Source: JBGVSA01 sp041807905 (GTDB taxonomy: Bacteria; Pseudomonadota; Gammaproteobacteria; Burkholderiales; Rhodocyclaceae). Taken from it: 64,000 bases of DNA. This document shows, piece by piece, positions 53,025-61,770 of this stretch. A program made the position numbers and the translations under genes. The stretch is taken from positions 62,001 to 126,000 of the forward strand of contig NZ_JBGVSA010000005.1 of the NCBI RefSeq assembly GCF_041807905.1, in the 5' to 3' direction. The first letter of the stretch is position 1. Each line of letters opens with the position of its first letter. The notes beneath the pieces were generated by a model. The model made no database searches, was not told the DNA's origin, and saw only the letters and a list, made by a program, of their open reading frames with translations.

Positions 53025-54107
53025 TCAGGGGGCGCGCGAAAAGCGCTGCAGGCCGTCGCGCGCCATCGCCAGCCATTCACCCGCGCGGCTTTCCACTGCG
53101 CGATAGAACAAGGTGCCGCAAGCCACGCTGGCTGCCCAGGCCACTGCGATGCCCATCAGATTGATGACGGGGTCTTCGGGCATGAAGCGATCGAAGAAGG
53201 CATTGATCAGCAGGCACACGGGGAAGTGCACCAGAAATACCGAATACGATATGCGACCAAGGAACGCCAGTGCCTTGCTGCTGGGCCAGCGCTCCAGCCC
53301 GCCGCGCCATTCTGCCAGTGCGAGAGCCAGCGCAACCACGCCGGCCACGGCGATGCGCTCGCGGAAGTCTACATACAGCGCAATTCCCGTGACGGCTGCC
53401 ATCGCCAGCATCCACCCGTGCGCGCGGCGCGCGTGTGCAGCCCAATAGGCCAGCGCCCCCAGGGCATAGGCGCCGAAGAAATACACGGCCCAATCGTCCC
53501 AGTCGGAATCCCGATTGAAGAAGAACAACGATGCCAGCCCTACGCCGGCAACGATCAGCGGCCCGGCGATGAGGCGGGCGCCTTCCGTTTTGCGGGTGCC
53601 GGCCAGCCACAGGCAGCCGAGCAATACCGCGAAGAGCTGGAAATCGATGGCGACGTACCACACGCCTGCCGAAAGCGAGTCCACGCCCAGGATGCCGTTG
53701 AGCAAAAAGACATGCGCGATCATCTGCATCACCGTCGGCGCGGCGGGGATGGATTCGAGATCCGCCCAGTGCCGGGCGATCGCGGCGCTGACAATGCTCA
53801 GTATCAGCATCGCAGCGTAGGGAAGAGCCAGGCGCAAATAGCGATGCTTGAGCAGCGCGCCGGGGCTCAGGGCCGAGGCCAGGCGTCCACCGGGAGCCAG
53901 GCTCCTCACCGCCAGAAAGCCACCCACCACCAGAAACGCCTGAACCGCCATGCGGCCATTGCGCGACATCCAACTGATCAATTCTGGGGCCAGTGGATAG
54001 GCCACATCAGACATTGGGCCATAAAAGGCCAGGTGGTGAAGAACGATGAGCTGCGACGCAATGGCCTTGATGGCGTCGATCAGCGGCAGCCGGCGAGATG
54101 GCTTCAT
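53025..54107 (-). CDS. Acyltransferase 3 family membrane protein (OafA-like)
   Basis: This 360-residue protein has about ten transmembrane segments and the family opening LPLIDAIKAIASQLIVLHHL with the conserved His of the acyl-transfer motif, followed by RNGRMAVQAFLVVGGFLAV. Such proteins O-acetylate or succinylate cell-surface glycans. ATG 54107 fits the family start; an in-frame ATG at 54146 would give a 373-residue form, and neither has a convincing ribosome-binding site. It is monocistronic. It may act on the locus-1 polysaccharide; that link is inference. Confidence 0.86.
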   Translation of the reverse strand: MKPSRRLPLIDAIKAIASQLIVLHHLAFYGPMSDVAYPLAPELISWMSRNGRMAVQAFLVVGGFLAVRSLAPGGRLASALSPGALLKHRYLRLALPYAAMLILSIVSAAIARHWADLESIPAAPTVMQMIAHVFLLNGILGVDSLSAGVWYVAIDFQLFAVLLGCLWLAGTRKTEGARLIAGPLIVAGVGLASLFFFNRDSDWDDWAVYFFGAYALGALAYWAAHARRAHGWMLAMAAVTGIALYVDFRERIAVAGVVALALALAEWRGGLERWPSSKALAFLGRISYSVFLVHFPVCLLINAFFDRFMPEDPVINLMGIAVAWAASVACGTLFYRAVESRAGEWLAMARDGLQRFSRAP

Positions 54108-54432
54108 TTGTAGGGGGCGACGAGGTTCGCAGCCTTCGTCATGCATTCGTTAGATTGCAAACAGCGCGGATTGTAGCGGTACGCACTGTATTTGCGGACT
54201 TTTCTGACGCTACCGATGTTGCCGGTCACCGGTAGTTCATTCGCCAGGCAATGTCCTGTGGTTTTGTCGTTGTATTTATACAACTCGTTTGCACGATTCC
54301 AACTGTCGGCGACAAATGTCAGGTTTGAAGAAAAGGCTCATGTGAAAGTCCACGCACACCTCACGTTTCGGGGTGTCGCAGGGGCACGGAACTGGAAGAC
54401 CCCTCGCGCATTTTCCAAGAGGAGATCGAGTC
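54108..54432. other. Intergenic region before porin 1
   Basis: No gene is present in these 325 bp. A perfect 7-bp inverted repeat gttgtat-tt-atacaac lies at 54269-54284 and may be an operator or small hairpin. The last 62 bp belong to the leader shared with the other porins. The porin promoter should lie upstream of 54370; it was not identified with confidence. Confidence 0.5.
54371..54432 (+). promoter_or_regulatory. Structured 5' leader of porin 1
   Basis: The leader contains cgcagggg (54378-54384 region) and cccctcgcg (54400-54408 region), which can pair into a stem of 5+3 bp with one bulged C. It is followed by an A-rich spacer and the ribosome-binding site GAGGAG just before the GTG. 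The same stem halves are conserved in the leaders of porins 2 and 3, while the loop differs. Confidence 0.6.
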
Positions 54433-55479
54433 GTGCAAAAGAAACTCATCGCCATGGCCATCGCCGGCCTGGCCGCCGTTCCGGCCTTTGCGCAGTCCAA
54501 CGTGACCATCTATGGCCGCGTCGACATGGGCTACCGTACCTTCACCAACGACGGCAAGGCGACGCTGGAAGACGAAGAGTCCTCCAACCGCTGGGGCATC
54601 CAGGGTGAAGAAGATCTGGGTGGCGGCCTGAAGGCTTTCTTCCAGTTGGAAAACCGCTTCTATCTGGACAACGGTAACCAGAACAGCAACCGTCAGTGGA
54701 AGGACAAGGCCTGGGTTGGCCTGAAGCACAACAACCTGGGTGCTGTGTCGTTCGGTCGCGTGGCTTCCGCAGCCTACTCGCTGTATGGCGGCGCGTACGA
54801 AGCTTTCGGTGGTGACACCATCGGCTCCATGCCGAACCGTCGTGGTAAGCGCACCGACAACTGGGACAACGCAGCCAAGTACGAATCGCCGAACTTCGGT
54901 GGCGTGTTCAAGGCTGTGGCCACGATCGGCCTGGGTGAAAACAACCAAGCCAACAACAAGACCCGCTACGGCATCGGTGGTCAACTGACCCTGGGTAACT
55001 TCAAGGCTGACGCTGTCTACCAGAAGGACACCCTGAACGATACGGCTCAAACCGCTGGTAGCGCAGGTTCGGCAGCTGCTGCCAACCCGTGGAAGACCTG
55101 GTTCGTGACCGCCAACTACAACTTCAAGGTTGTTGAAATCTTCGGCGGCTACACCGAATCCAAGGGCTACAACGTCCCGGGCGGCGTGCAAAACGACGGC
55201 GCCAAGTACAAGGTCTACCAGGCTGGTTTCCGCGTGCCGGTTGGCGCGGGCACCGTCATGGGTAACGCCGGTCAGATCAAGGAAACGACCGCTGCTGGCG
55301 TGAAGAAGGAAACCCTGACGCACTTCGGTCTGGGCTACTGGTATAGCCTGTCCAAGCGCACCACGCTGATGGCCAACCTGTCGTACGAACGTCAAAAGGG
55401 TGGTTTCACCGACGTGAATGACGCACAGAAGAAGGACAACAGCTTCGGTACCGAACTGGCGATCCGCCACACGTTCTAA
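54433..55479 (+). CDS. Gram-negative porin (porin 1 of 3)
   Basis: This 348-residue outer-membrane general porin has a signal peptide (VQKKLIAMAIAGLAAVPAFA) and first strand SNVTIYGRVDMGYRTF. It ends with the barrel-closing FGTELAIRHTF, with terminal Phe as required for Bam insertion. Sixteen antiparallel strands are expected for this trimeric family. GTG 54433 is the start; GAGGAG lies just upstream. A stretch of 180 bp (54547-54726) is identical to porin 3. It has its own terminator. Confidence 0.96.
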   Translation: MQKKLIAMAIAGLAAVPAFAQSNVTIYGRVDMGYRTFTNDGKATLEDEESSNRWGIQGEEDLGGGLKAFFQLENRFYLDNGNQNSNRQWKDKAWVGLKHNNLGAVSFGRVASAAYSLYGGAYEAFGGDTIGSMPNRRGKRTDNWDNAAKYESPNFGGVFKAVATIGLGENNQANNKTRYGIGGQLTLGNFKADAVYQKDTLNDTAQTAGSAGSAAAANPWKTWFVTANYNFKVVEIFGGYTESKGYNVPGGVQNDGAKYKVYQAGFRVPVGAGTVMGNAGQIKETTAAGVKKETLTHFGLGYWYSLSKRTTLMANLSYERQKGGFTDVNDAQKKDNSFGTELAIRHTF

Positions 55480-55506
55480 TACGCGCAAGCGTACAGAACA
55501 GAAAAA

Positions 55507-55536
55507 ACGGGCTCCCTCGGGAGCCCGTTTTTTTTT
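55507..55536 (+). terminator. Terminator after porin 1
   Basis: The 9-bp stem acgggctcc / ggagcccgt with a 4-nt loop is followed by a run of T. The same acgggctc core recurs after porins 2 and 3. Confidence 0.95.
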
Positions 55537-55800
55537 GTCTCATCACTTCGATGCGGTGTTCTGCCGCCCCGCTGTCAGCACTGCGCCGTCAGATTTCCTT
55601 GGGGTGCAATCACAGCCATGTCCATAAGAAAAAGGCGAGCCTTTTCAGTGCATTAGGAGGTGGCCGAGGGGCGAGGAAATAATGATGTAGGAATATGTGT
55701 TGTGAGTGTGCAACAACGTCGTTTATCGCCCAAGCACGCCGGTTTACATCAAATTCGGTCATGACTCCGGTTGCCAGCATCCGCCTCGCACCTCGCGGTT
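55537..55800. other. Intergenic region before porin 2
   Basis: No gene was recognised. The segment atcaaattcggtcatgactc (55749-55768) and the following bases resemble the sequence 57113-57132 in front of porin 3, showing that the upstream regulatory region was duplicated with the gene. The segment 55650-55700 is AT-richer than its surroundings and may contain the promoter. Confidence 0.45.
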
Positions 55801-55859
55801 GAGGTGTCGCAGGGGAGCGCTCGAGAACCCCTCGCGTATTTCCAAGAGGAGATCGAGTC
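55801..55859 (+). promoter_or_regulatory. Structured 5' leader of porin 2
   Basis: aggg g (55811-55815) pairs with cccct (55828-55832); the outer cgc (55808-55810) and gcg (55834-55836) add three pairs across a bulged C. GAGGAG follows before the ATG. The loop contains gagcgctc, shared with porin 3 but not porin 1. Confidence 0.6.
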
Positions 55860-56870
55860 ATGCAAAAGAAACTCATCGCAGCGGCCATCGGCGCTCTGTG
55901 TGCAGTCCCGGCGTTCGCACAGTCCAACGTGACCATTTACGGTCGCGTCGACATGGGCTACCGCACGTTCACCAATGACGGCAAGGCGACGCTGGAAGAT
56001 CAAGAGTCCTCCAACCGTTGGGGCATCCAGGGTGAAGAAAACCTGGGTGGCGGCCTGAAGGCTTTCTTCCAGCTGGAAAACCGTTTCTATCTGGACAACG
56101 GTATGCAAGACAGCGCGCGTCAGTGGAAGGACAAGGCGTGGGTCGGCCTGAAGCACAATAACCTGGGCGCTGTCTCGTTCGGTCGCGTGGCGTCCGCCGC
56201 TTATTCGCTGTATGGCGGAACCTATGAAGCCTTTGGCGGCGACACTATCGGTTCGATGACCGATCGTCGCGGCAAGATCACCAACAACTGGGACAATGCG
56301 GCCAAGTATGAGTCGCCGGTATTCGGCGGCGTGTTCCGGGCTATCGGTACCCTCGGTCTGAGCGAAAATAAGGCGTCGACCCCGGACAACCGCTGGGGCG
56401 TGGGTGGTCAACTGACGCTGGGCGCCTTCAAGATGGACGGCGTCTATCAGAAGGACACTGTCGACGACGACTACAAAGCGAAGATGTGGAAAACGTGGTT
56501 CTTGACGGCTGCTTACGACTTTAAGCCGGTGCAGGTCTTCGGTGGTTACACTCGTTCGAAGAGCTACAAGTCGCACGGCGTGGGTAGCGATGACAACACC
56601 TACACGGTCTACCAAGGCGGTGTGCGTGTGCCGTTCGGCCCCCATACCGTCATGGGCAACCTCGGTCGCATTGAAGACAAGGTGAACAACGACAAGACCA
56701 AGTACACCCACGTGGGTTTGGGCTATTGGTACAGCCTGTCGAAGCGCACCACGCTCATGGCAAACGTGAGCTATGACAAGGTCAATAAGGACGGTGCCAA
56801 GGTGAAGGGCCCCAGTGGTGCAATCGACGACTCGTTCGGTACCGAACTGGCCATCCGCCACACGTTCTGA
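55860..56870 (+). CDS. Gram-negative porin (porin 2 of 3)
   Basis: This 336-residue porin is a paralogue of porin 1, with the same signal peptide type (MQKKLIAAAIGALCAVPAFA), first strand SNVTIYGRVDMGYRTF and terminal FGTELAIRHTF. It differs most in surface loops (for example DRRGKITNNW and the shorter region around residues 190-215), the part that determines pore size and ligand contact. It uses ATG where its two paralogues use GTG. It has its own terminator. Confidence 0.95.
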   Translation: MQKKLIAAAIGALCAVPAFAQSNVTIYGRVDMGYRTFTNDGKATLEDQESSNRWGIQGEENLGGGLKAFFQLENRFYLDNGMQDSARQWKDKAWVGLKHNNLGAVSFGRVASAAYSLYGGTYEAFGGDTIGSMTDRRGKITNNWDNAAKYESPVFGGVFRAIGTLGLSENKASTPDNRWGVGGQLTLGAFKMDGVYQKDTVDDDYKAKMWKTWFLTAAYDFKPVQVFGGYTRSKSYKSHGVGSDDNTYTVYQGGVRVPFGPHTVMGNLGRIEDKVNNDKTKYTHVGLGYWYSLSKRTTLMANVSYDKVNKDGAKVKGPSGAIDDSFGTELAIRHTF

Positions 56871-56890
56871 TCGTTGCACAGTGGAACGGA

Positions 56891-56920
56891 AAAACGGGCT
56901 CGCAAAGAGCCCGTTTTTTT
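56891..56920 (+). terminator. Terminator after porin 2
   Basis: The 11-bp stem aaaacgggctc / gagcccgtttt with a 5-nt loop is followed by additional T residues. It ends 50 bp after the porin 2 stop. Confidence 0.95.
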
Positions 56921-57160
56921 TCGTCTCCACGCGCGGCTACGGTGCAACGGCGTTTGGAGTCATATCGCCTCGCCCAGGTATGTTCTTACGCGTACCCAAG
57001 AATGTTCGTTATGCATTAGGAATGGTCCTTCGTGCTGTTTCGCTCATGATGTCGGAATATTGTTGTGTGCGCGCGACAGTGTGGTCCATAGCGCTGCGCC
57101 CGCGATCCAGATCAAATTCAGACAAGACTCAGATTGAGAGCATCGGCTCCGTTCCTCAAC
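56921..57160. other. Intergenic region before porin 3
   Basis: No gene was seen. Sequence 57110-57150 is homologous to the porin 2 upstream region. The segment tgttcttacgcgtacccaagaa near 56983 is AT-richer than its surroundings, but no confident -35/-10 pair was assigned. Confidence 0.4.
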
Positions 57161-57222
57161 CCCGGGGGACCGCAGGGGAGCGCTCGAGACCCCCTCGCGT
57201 ATTCTCAAGAGGAGATCGAGTC
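57161..57222 (+). promoter_or_regulatory. Structured 5' leader of porin 3
   Basis: cgcagggg and cccctcgcg can form the same bulged stem as in porins 1 and 2, with the gagcgctc loop of porin 2. The ribosome-binding site AAGAGGAG precedes the GTG at 57223. Confidence 0.6.
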
Positions 57223-58263
57223 GTGCAAAAGAAACTCATCGCCATGGCCATCGCCGGCCTGGCCGCAGTGCCCGCTTTCGCGCAGTCCAGCGTGTCCATC
57301 TACGGTCGCGTCGACATGGGCTACCGCACCTTCACGAACGACGGCAAGGCGACGCTGGAAGACGAAGAGTCCTCCAACCGCTGGGGCATCCAGGGTGAAG
57401 AAGATCTGGGTGGCGGCCTGAAGGCTTTCTTCCAGTTGGAAAACCGCTTCTATCTGGACAACGGTAACCAGAACAGCAACCGTCAGTGGAAGGACAAGGC
57501 CTGGGTTGGCCTGAAGAGCAACAACCTTGGCGCGGTGTCTTTCGGTCGTATTCCCTCGGCAGCTTATTCGTTGTACGGCGGCTCCTTTGAAGCCTTCGGC
57601 GGCGACACTATCGGTGCCATGCCGAATCGTCGTGGTAAGCGCACCGACAACTGGGACAACGCAGCCAAGTACGAATCGCCCAACTTCGGCGGCGTGTTCA
57701 AGGCTGTGGCCACGATCGGGCCGGGTGAGCACAACCAGGCCAACGACAAGACCCGCTACGGCGTCGGTGGCCAACTGACCCTGGGCAACTTCAAGGCCGA
57801 AGCGCTGTACCAGAAAGACACGGTGAACGACGCATCGGCGGCTGGCACTGCAGGCTTCCCGACAACCGCTCAAGGTCTGGTTGCTTCGCCGTGGAAGACC
57901 TGGTTCGTGACCGCCAACTACAACTTCAAGGTGGTTGAGATCTTCGGCGGCTACGCCGAGTCGCGAGGCTATGACATTGGGACCGTCAAGAATGACGGCG
58001 CCAAGTTCAAGGTCTACCAGGCTGGTTTCCGCGTGCCGGTCGGTGCGGGTACCGTCATGGGCAACATCGGGCGCAGCAGCGAACGTCTGCCCAACGGTGC
58101 CGAGAAAGAGCCGCGTTTGAGCCATGCGGCCGTGGGCTATTGGTACAACCTGTCCAAGCGCACCACCCTGATGGCCAACCTGAGCTACGAGCACAAGTAC
58201 AAGGCCTATCAAGGCCATGATGACCAGATCGGGACCGAACTGGCCATCCGCCATACGTTCTGA
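57223..58263 (+). CDS. Gram-negative porin (porin 3 of 3)
   Basis: This 346-residue porin is closest to porin 1 in its 5' half. The signal peptide reads VQKKLIAMAIAGLAAVPAFA, the first strand is SSVSIYGRVDMGYRTF, and it ends IGTELAIRHTF. GTG 57223 is chosen for its leader and ribosome-binding site; the long upstream reading frame runs through the promoter and is not credible. Its loops between residues 120 and 240 diverge from porin 1 (EHNQANDKTRYG, TAGFPTTAQGLVA). It has its own terminator. Confidence 0.95.
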   Translation: MQKKLIAMAIAGLAAVPAFAQSSVSIYGRVDMGYRTFTNDGKATLEDEESSNRWGIQGEEDLGGGLKAFFQLENRFYLDNGNQNSNRQWKDKAWVGLKSNNLGAVSFGRIPSAAYSLYGGSFEAFGGDTIGAMPNRRGKRTDNWDNAAKYESPNFGGVFKAVATIGPGEHNQANDKTRYGVGGQLTLGNFKAEALYQKDTVNDASAAGTAGFPTTAQGLVASPWKTWFVTANYNFKVVEIFGGYAESRGYDIGTVKNDGAKFKVYQAGFRVPVGAGTVMGNIGRSSERLPNGAEKEPRLSHAAVGYWYNLSKRTTLMANLSYEHKYKAYQGHDDQIGTELAIRHTF

Positions 58264-58298
58264 TTGCCGCGCCTCTGCGCGCTTGTATCAGCAACACC

Positions 58299-58324
58299 AA
58301 AACGGGCTCTCTGGAGCCCGTTTT
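58299..58324 (+). terminator. Terminator after porin 3
   Basis: The stem aaaacgggctc / gagcccgtttt with a 4-nt tctg loop is followed by gttttg. It also lies just downstream of the convergent hydrolase pseudogene and may serve both. Confidence 0.93.
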
Positions 58325-58355
58325 GTTTTGTGCGCGGATTTCGCGCTACGAGGAG

Positions 58356-59068
58356 TCAGTGCAGCCGTTCAAGCCAACGACGCAGCGCGGCGCTCACATC
58401 CTTGGGCTGTTCAATCGGGCTCAGATGACCGGCGTCACGAATCACCACCAGTTCTGAATCGGCAATGGCGTCGGCCATTTCGCGATGGAGTTCGACTGAA
58501 CTCAGTTGATCGTCTGCGCCGCACAGGATCATCGTCGGGCAGGAGATGTCGGCAAGACTGGCACGACTGTCGGGCCGGCCGATGATCGCGTTCTGTTGGC
58601 GGACGAAGGCATCGGCGCCCTGGTTGGCGGCCATGTCCGCAAACAGCATCACGAGTCGGGTGTCGCCGATGTGGGCCGGTGCGAACATGCCCGGCGCCAG
58701 CGCGTCGATGACCTGCGCAAAATCCGCCTGCGCGAGTGCCATCTGTGACGCCGCCGCGCCGTCGCCTCCGGCGTGTCGGCGTGCGCGTTGGTGTCGCACA
58801 GGGCCAGACCGATCACCCGCTCGGGCGCGCGCCGCATGATTTCCATCGCGACATAGCCGCCCATCGACAGACCCACGAGCGCGAAGCGCGCCGGTGCATG
58901 CGCCAGGACTTCCTCCGCCAGCTCGCCGATGGAGTCGCGCGTCGAGATGTCGGCGATTTGCGTGTCGACGATGTCGCTCAAGTCGGAGGCCTGCCGTTCC
59001 CACAGGCGTTCATCGTTGACGAGCCCGGGCAGCATGACGAGCTGGATGCGTTCGGTCTGCGTGTGCAT
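58356..59068 (-). pseudogene. Frameshifted alpha/beta hydrolase
   Basis: Two overlapping frames together make one alpha/beta hydrolase. The N-terminal part (from ATG 59068: MHTQTERIQLVMLPGLVNDERLWERQ, nucleophile ALVGLSMGGYVAM) shifts after EATARRRH into the second frame (QMALAQADFAQVIDAL to the end, with catalytic Asp in CGADDQLSS and His in IRDAGHLSPIEQP). The span is 713 bp, one base short of a whole number of codons, so a single-base deletion near 58745-58765 explains everything. Restored, the protein would have 237 residues with a complete triad. A real pseudogene or a sequencing error are both possible. Confidence 0.82.
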
Positions 59069-59172
59069 TGCGTTCTCCTCTGTCTTGAGTGGGCCTTTAC
59101 CGAGGCTGCGCGCGCGATCATGCCTTGCGTCGCGCCTCTTGTCCGATCCCGCTTTGCCGCGAGGGTTCCCGC

Positions 59173-60435
59173 TCAGCGACCTTGAAGACGGAAGGGGAAG
59201 GCAGGCTCCGGAACGCGGCGATTCACGATATCCGTCAGCGCACGTGCCGAGCCGCATGCCAGCGTCCAACCGAGCGAGCCGTGTCCCGTGTTGTAGAACA
59301 GGTTTTCAAGCTTGCCCTGGCCGATGATCGGGACGTTGCCCGGCGTATTCGGGCGTAGCCCTGCCCAGAACACACTGCGCGAAGCATCGGCGCAATCCGG
59401 AATGTTCTCTTCCACCCACTGCATGAGCAGCGCGCATCGTTCGTCGTCCAGCGCCGTGTCATAACCCTGCAGGTCAGCCATGCCGGCGATGCGCAGCCGG
59501 TCGCCAAGGCGGCTGCAGACGATGCGATGCGATTCGTCGGTCAGGCTGACGGTCGGCGCCCTTCGCGCATCGACGATCGGCAGGGTGGCGGAATATCCCT
59601 TGACCGGATAGATCGGCAGCCGCTCGCCCAACTGTGCGGCCAAGCGCTTGCTGTAAACGCCGGCTGCAATGACGAACGCATCGCCGGCGATCGCGCCGCG
59701 GCGTCCGGCGTCGTCCTTGACGTGAATCGATGAGATTCTGCCGCGTGAGACCTCGATGCGGTCGACGCGATTGCCGAAGACAAACTCCACGCCGGCATGT
59801 CGTGCCATGTCGCCCAAGGCTTGGCAGAACAGAAATGCATCTCCGCTCTCATCGTCGGTGCCCTGCATCGCGCCGACGAGACGCGGTGCGAGGTGCGACA
59901 ACGCCGGCTCTTCAGCGACACAGGCTGCGGGGTCAAGCATGCGCGCGCCAATTCCCAACTGCTGGAGCACGGAGAACTGCTGCTGGCCGTGTGCCAGATC
60001 GGCTTTACTGAAATACAGGTGCAGGATGCCACGTTCGAGGTGATCGTAACGGATGCCCGTCTCGGTACGCAGTTGCCTGAGCGCGGCGCCGCTGTATGCC
60101 GCCAGCTCGGCAATGGCACGAGTATTGCGACGCGTGCGCTGCGGCAGGCATTGGGCGAGGAATTCGAGTCCCCAGCGCCATCGCTCCGCTTCGGCCGGAA
60201 ACCGGAAACGCAAGGGGGCGTCGCTGCGGCCGAGCCAGCGCAGCAGCAGACGGGGTACGCCTGGATTGGCCCACGGCTCGGGGTGACTGATGGAAATCTG
60301 TGCGCCGTTGGCGTAGCTGGCTTCGAGTGCGGCAGCCTGACGGCGTTCGACGACGGTCACGGTGTGGCCTGCCTGACGCAGGTACCACGCGGCGGTGACT
60401 CCAGCGAGTCCTGCGCCGACAATCACGATATGCAT
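59173..60435 (-). CDS. dadA: D-amino acid dehydrogenase (DadA-type)
   Basis: This 420-residue FAD enzyme of the DAO family has the N-terminal MHIVIVGAGLAGVTAAWYL dinucleotide fold, ASYANGAQISISHPEPWANP (typical of DadA small subunits) and the C-terminal GLRPNTPGNVPIIG and GHGSLGWTLACGSAR motifs. It oxidises D-amino acids to keto acids and passes electrons to the respiratory chain at the inner membrane. ATG 60435 is fixed by the conserved start. No alanine racemase gene is adjacent. Confidence 0.92.
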   Translation of the reverse strand: MHIVIVGAGLAGVTAAWYLRQAGHTVTVVERRQAAALEASYANGAQISISHPEPWANPGVPRLLLRWLGRSDAPLRFRFPAEAERWRWGLEFLAQCLPQRTRRNTRAIAELAAYSGAALRQLRTETGIRYDHLERGILHLYFSKADLAHGQQQFSVLQQLGIGARMLDPAACVAEEPALSHLAPRLVGAMQGTDDESGDAFLFCQALGDMARHAGVEFVFGNRVDRIEVSRGRISSIHVKDDAGRRGAIAGDAFVIAAGVYSKRLAAQLGERLPIYPVKGYSATLPIVDARRAPTVSLTDESHRIVCSRLGDRLRIAGMADLQGYDTALDDERCALLMQWVEENIPDCADASRSVFWAGLRPNTPGNVPIIGQGKLENLFYNTGHGSLGWTLACGSARALTDIVNRRVPEPAFPFRLQGR

Positions 60436-60730
60436 AAATTGGACGTTTCTTGTAACGACGCGCCGGAGTATTCCTACGGCGCCATTGGAGAGTGATCCCA
60501 TTGGCGCGCCTGCGCAACCCCGAAAGCCATGCTCGGCGCAAGATGCGTCACGGCTGTCGCCAAAACGCCAGCGGCGCAACGTGGAGCGCTATGGGATCGT
60601 TACGCGGTGCGCTCCAAAGACCCTGAGGTACATCCTGAGTCCGTCGCGGCTTGTTTCGCGCGATAATCCGGCCCCACAAAACCTAGAAAATCCCCCTGAC
60701 AACAGCCCAAACAGCAGAGGAAACACCGAT

Positions 60731-61735
60731 ATGAGCCGTATAACGCTCACGCAGTTCCTGATCGAACAGCAACGAGAACAAAAGCACATTCCCGCCGACC
60801 TGCGCCTGCTCATCGAAGTGGTGGCGCGGGCGGTCAAGACCATCAGCGTATATGTCGGCAAGGGTGCCGTGGCGGGCCTGCTCGGCAATGCCGGCACCGA
60901 CAACGTGCAGGGCGAGGCGCAGAAAAAGCTCGATGTGGCCGCCAATGAATTGCTGTTGCAGGCCAACGAATGGGGCGGCCACCTCGCCGCCATGGCCTCC
61001 GAAGAAATGGAAATGCCGCACCCGATTCCTCACGGTTATCCGAAGGGCGGCTATCTGCTCGTATTCGACCCGCTCGACGGGTCGTCCAACATCGACGTCA
61101 ATATCTCCGTCGGCACCATTTTCTCGGTGCTGCGCCGTCCCGAAGGTGTCACCGAGACCGACGAATCGGCCTTTCTCCAGCCTGGCTCCGAACAAGTCGC
61201 CGCGGGTTATGCCATCTACGGTCCGTCGACCATGCTGGTGCTGACGGTGGGCACGGGCACGCATGGCTTTACGCTCGATCGCGAGTTCGGCGCGTGGGTG
61301 CTGACGCACTCCAATATCACGATTCCCGCCGATACCAAGGAATTCGCCATCAACGCCTCGCGCGCCCGTTTCTGGGAGCCGCCCGTCAAGCGCTATATCG
61401 ATGAGCTGCTGGCAGGCAATGACGGCCCGCGCGGGCAGGACTTCAACATGCGCTGGGTGGCATCGATGGTGGCGGACGTGCACCGTATCCTGGCGCGCGG
61501 CGGCATCTTCATGTATCCGCTCGACGAAAAGAACCGTCCCAATGGCGGTCACCTGCGCCTGCTGTATGAAGCCAACCCGATGGCATTCATCGTCGAGCAG
61601 GCCGGCGGCGCGGCCACGACCGGGCGCGAACCCGTGCTCTCCATCAAGCCCAACAAGCTGCATCAGCGCGTGCCGGTCATTCTTGGCTCCAAGCACGAGG
61701 TCGAACGCGTGGCGCGTTACCACCGCGAATCCTGA
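60731..61735 (+). CDS. fbp: Fructose-1,6-bisphosphatase class I
   Basis: This 334-residue enzyme of gluconeogenesis hydrolyses fructose-1,6-bisphosphate. It has the lithium-sensitive phosphatase signature FDPLDGSSNIDVN, the upstream metal-ligand region ASEEMEMP, and the C-terminal RLLYEANPMAFIVEQAGG with the substrate-binding region. ATG 60731 begins the conserved MSRITLTQFLIEQQR. It is divergent from dadA across 295 bp and followed 35 bp later by tamA. Confidence 0.97.
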   Translation: MSRITLTQFLIEQQREQKHIPADLRLLIEVVARAVKTISVYVGKGAVAGLLGNAGTDNVQGEAQKKLDVAANELLLQANEWGGHLAAMASEEMEMPHPIPHGYPKGGYLLVFDPLDGSSNIDVNISVGTIFSVLRRPEGVTETDESAFLQPGSEQVAAGYAIYGPSTMLVLTVGTGTHGFTLDREFGAWVLTHSNITIPADTKEFAINASRARFWEPPVKRYIDELLAGNDGPRGQDFNMRWVASMVADVHRILARGGIFMYPLDEKNRPNGGHLRLLYEANPMAFIVEQAGGAATTGREPVLSIKPNKLHQRVPVILGSKHEVERVARYHRES

Positions 61736-61770
61736 CGCAGGATGATGGGGCGGGCGCGCTAACAGGTACG

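Noticed and set aside
56815..57222. Long N-terminal extension of porin 3
   Set aside because: The extension crosses the porin 2 terminator and the conserved leader; the signal peptide starts at GTG 57223.
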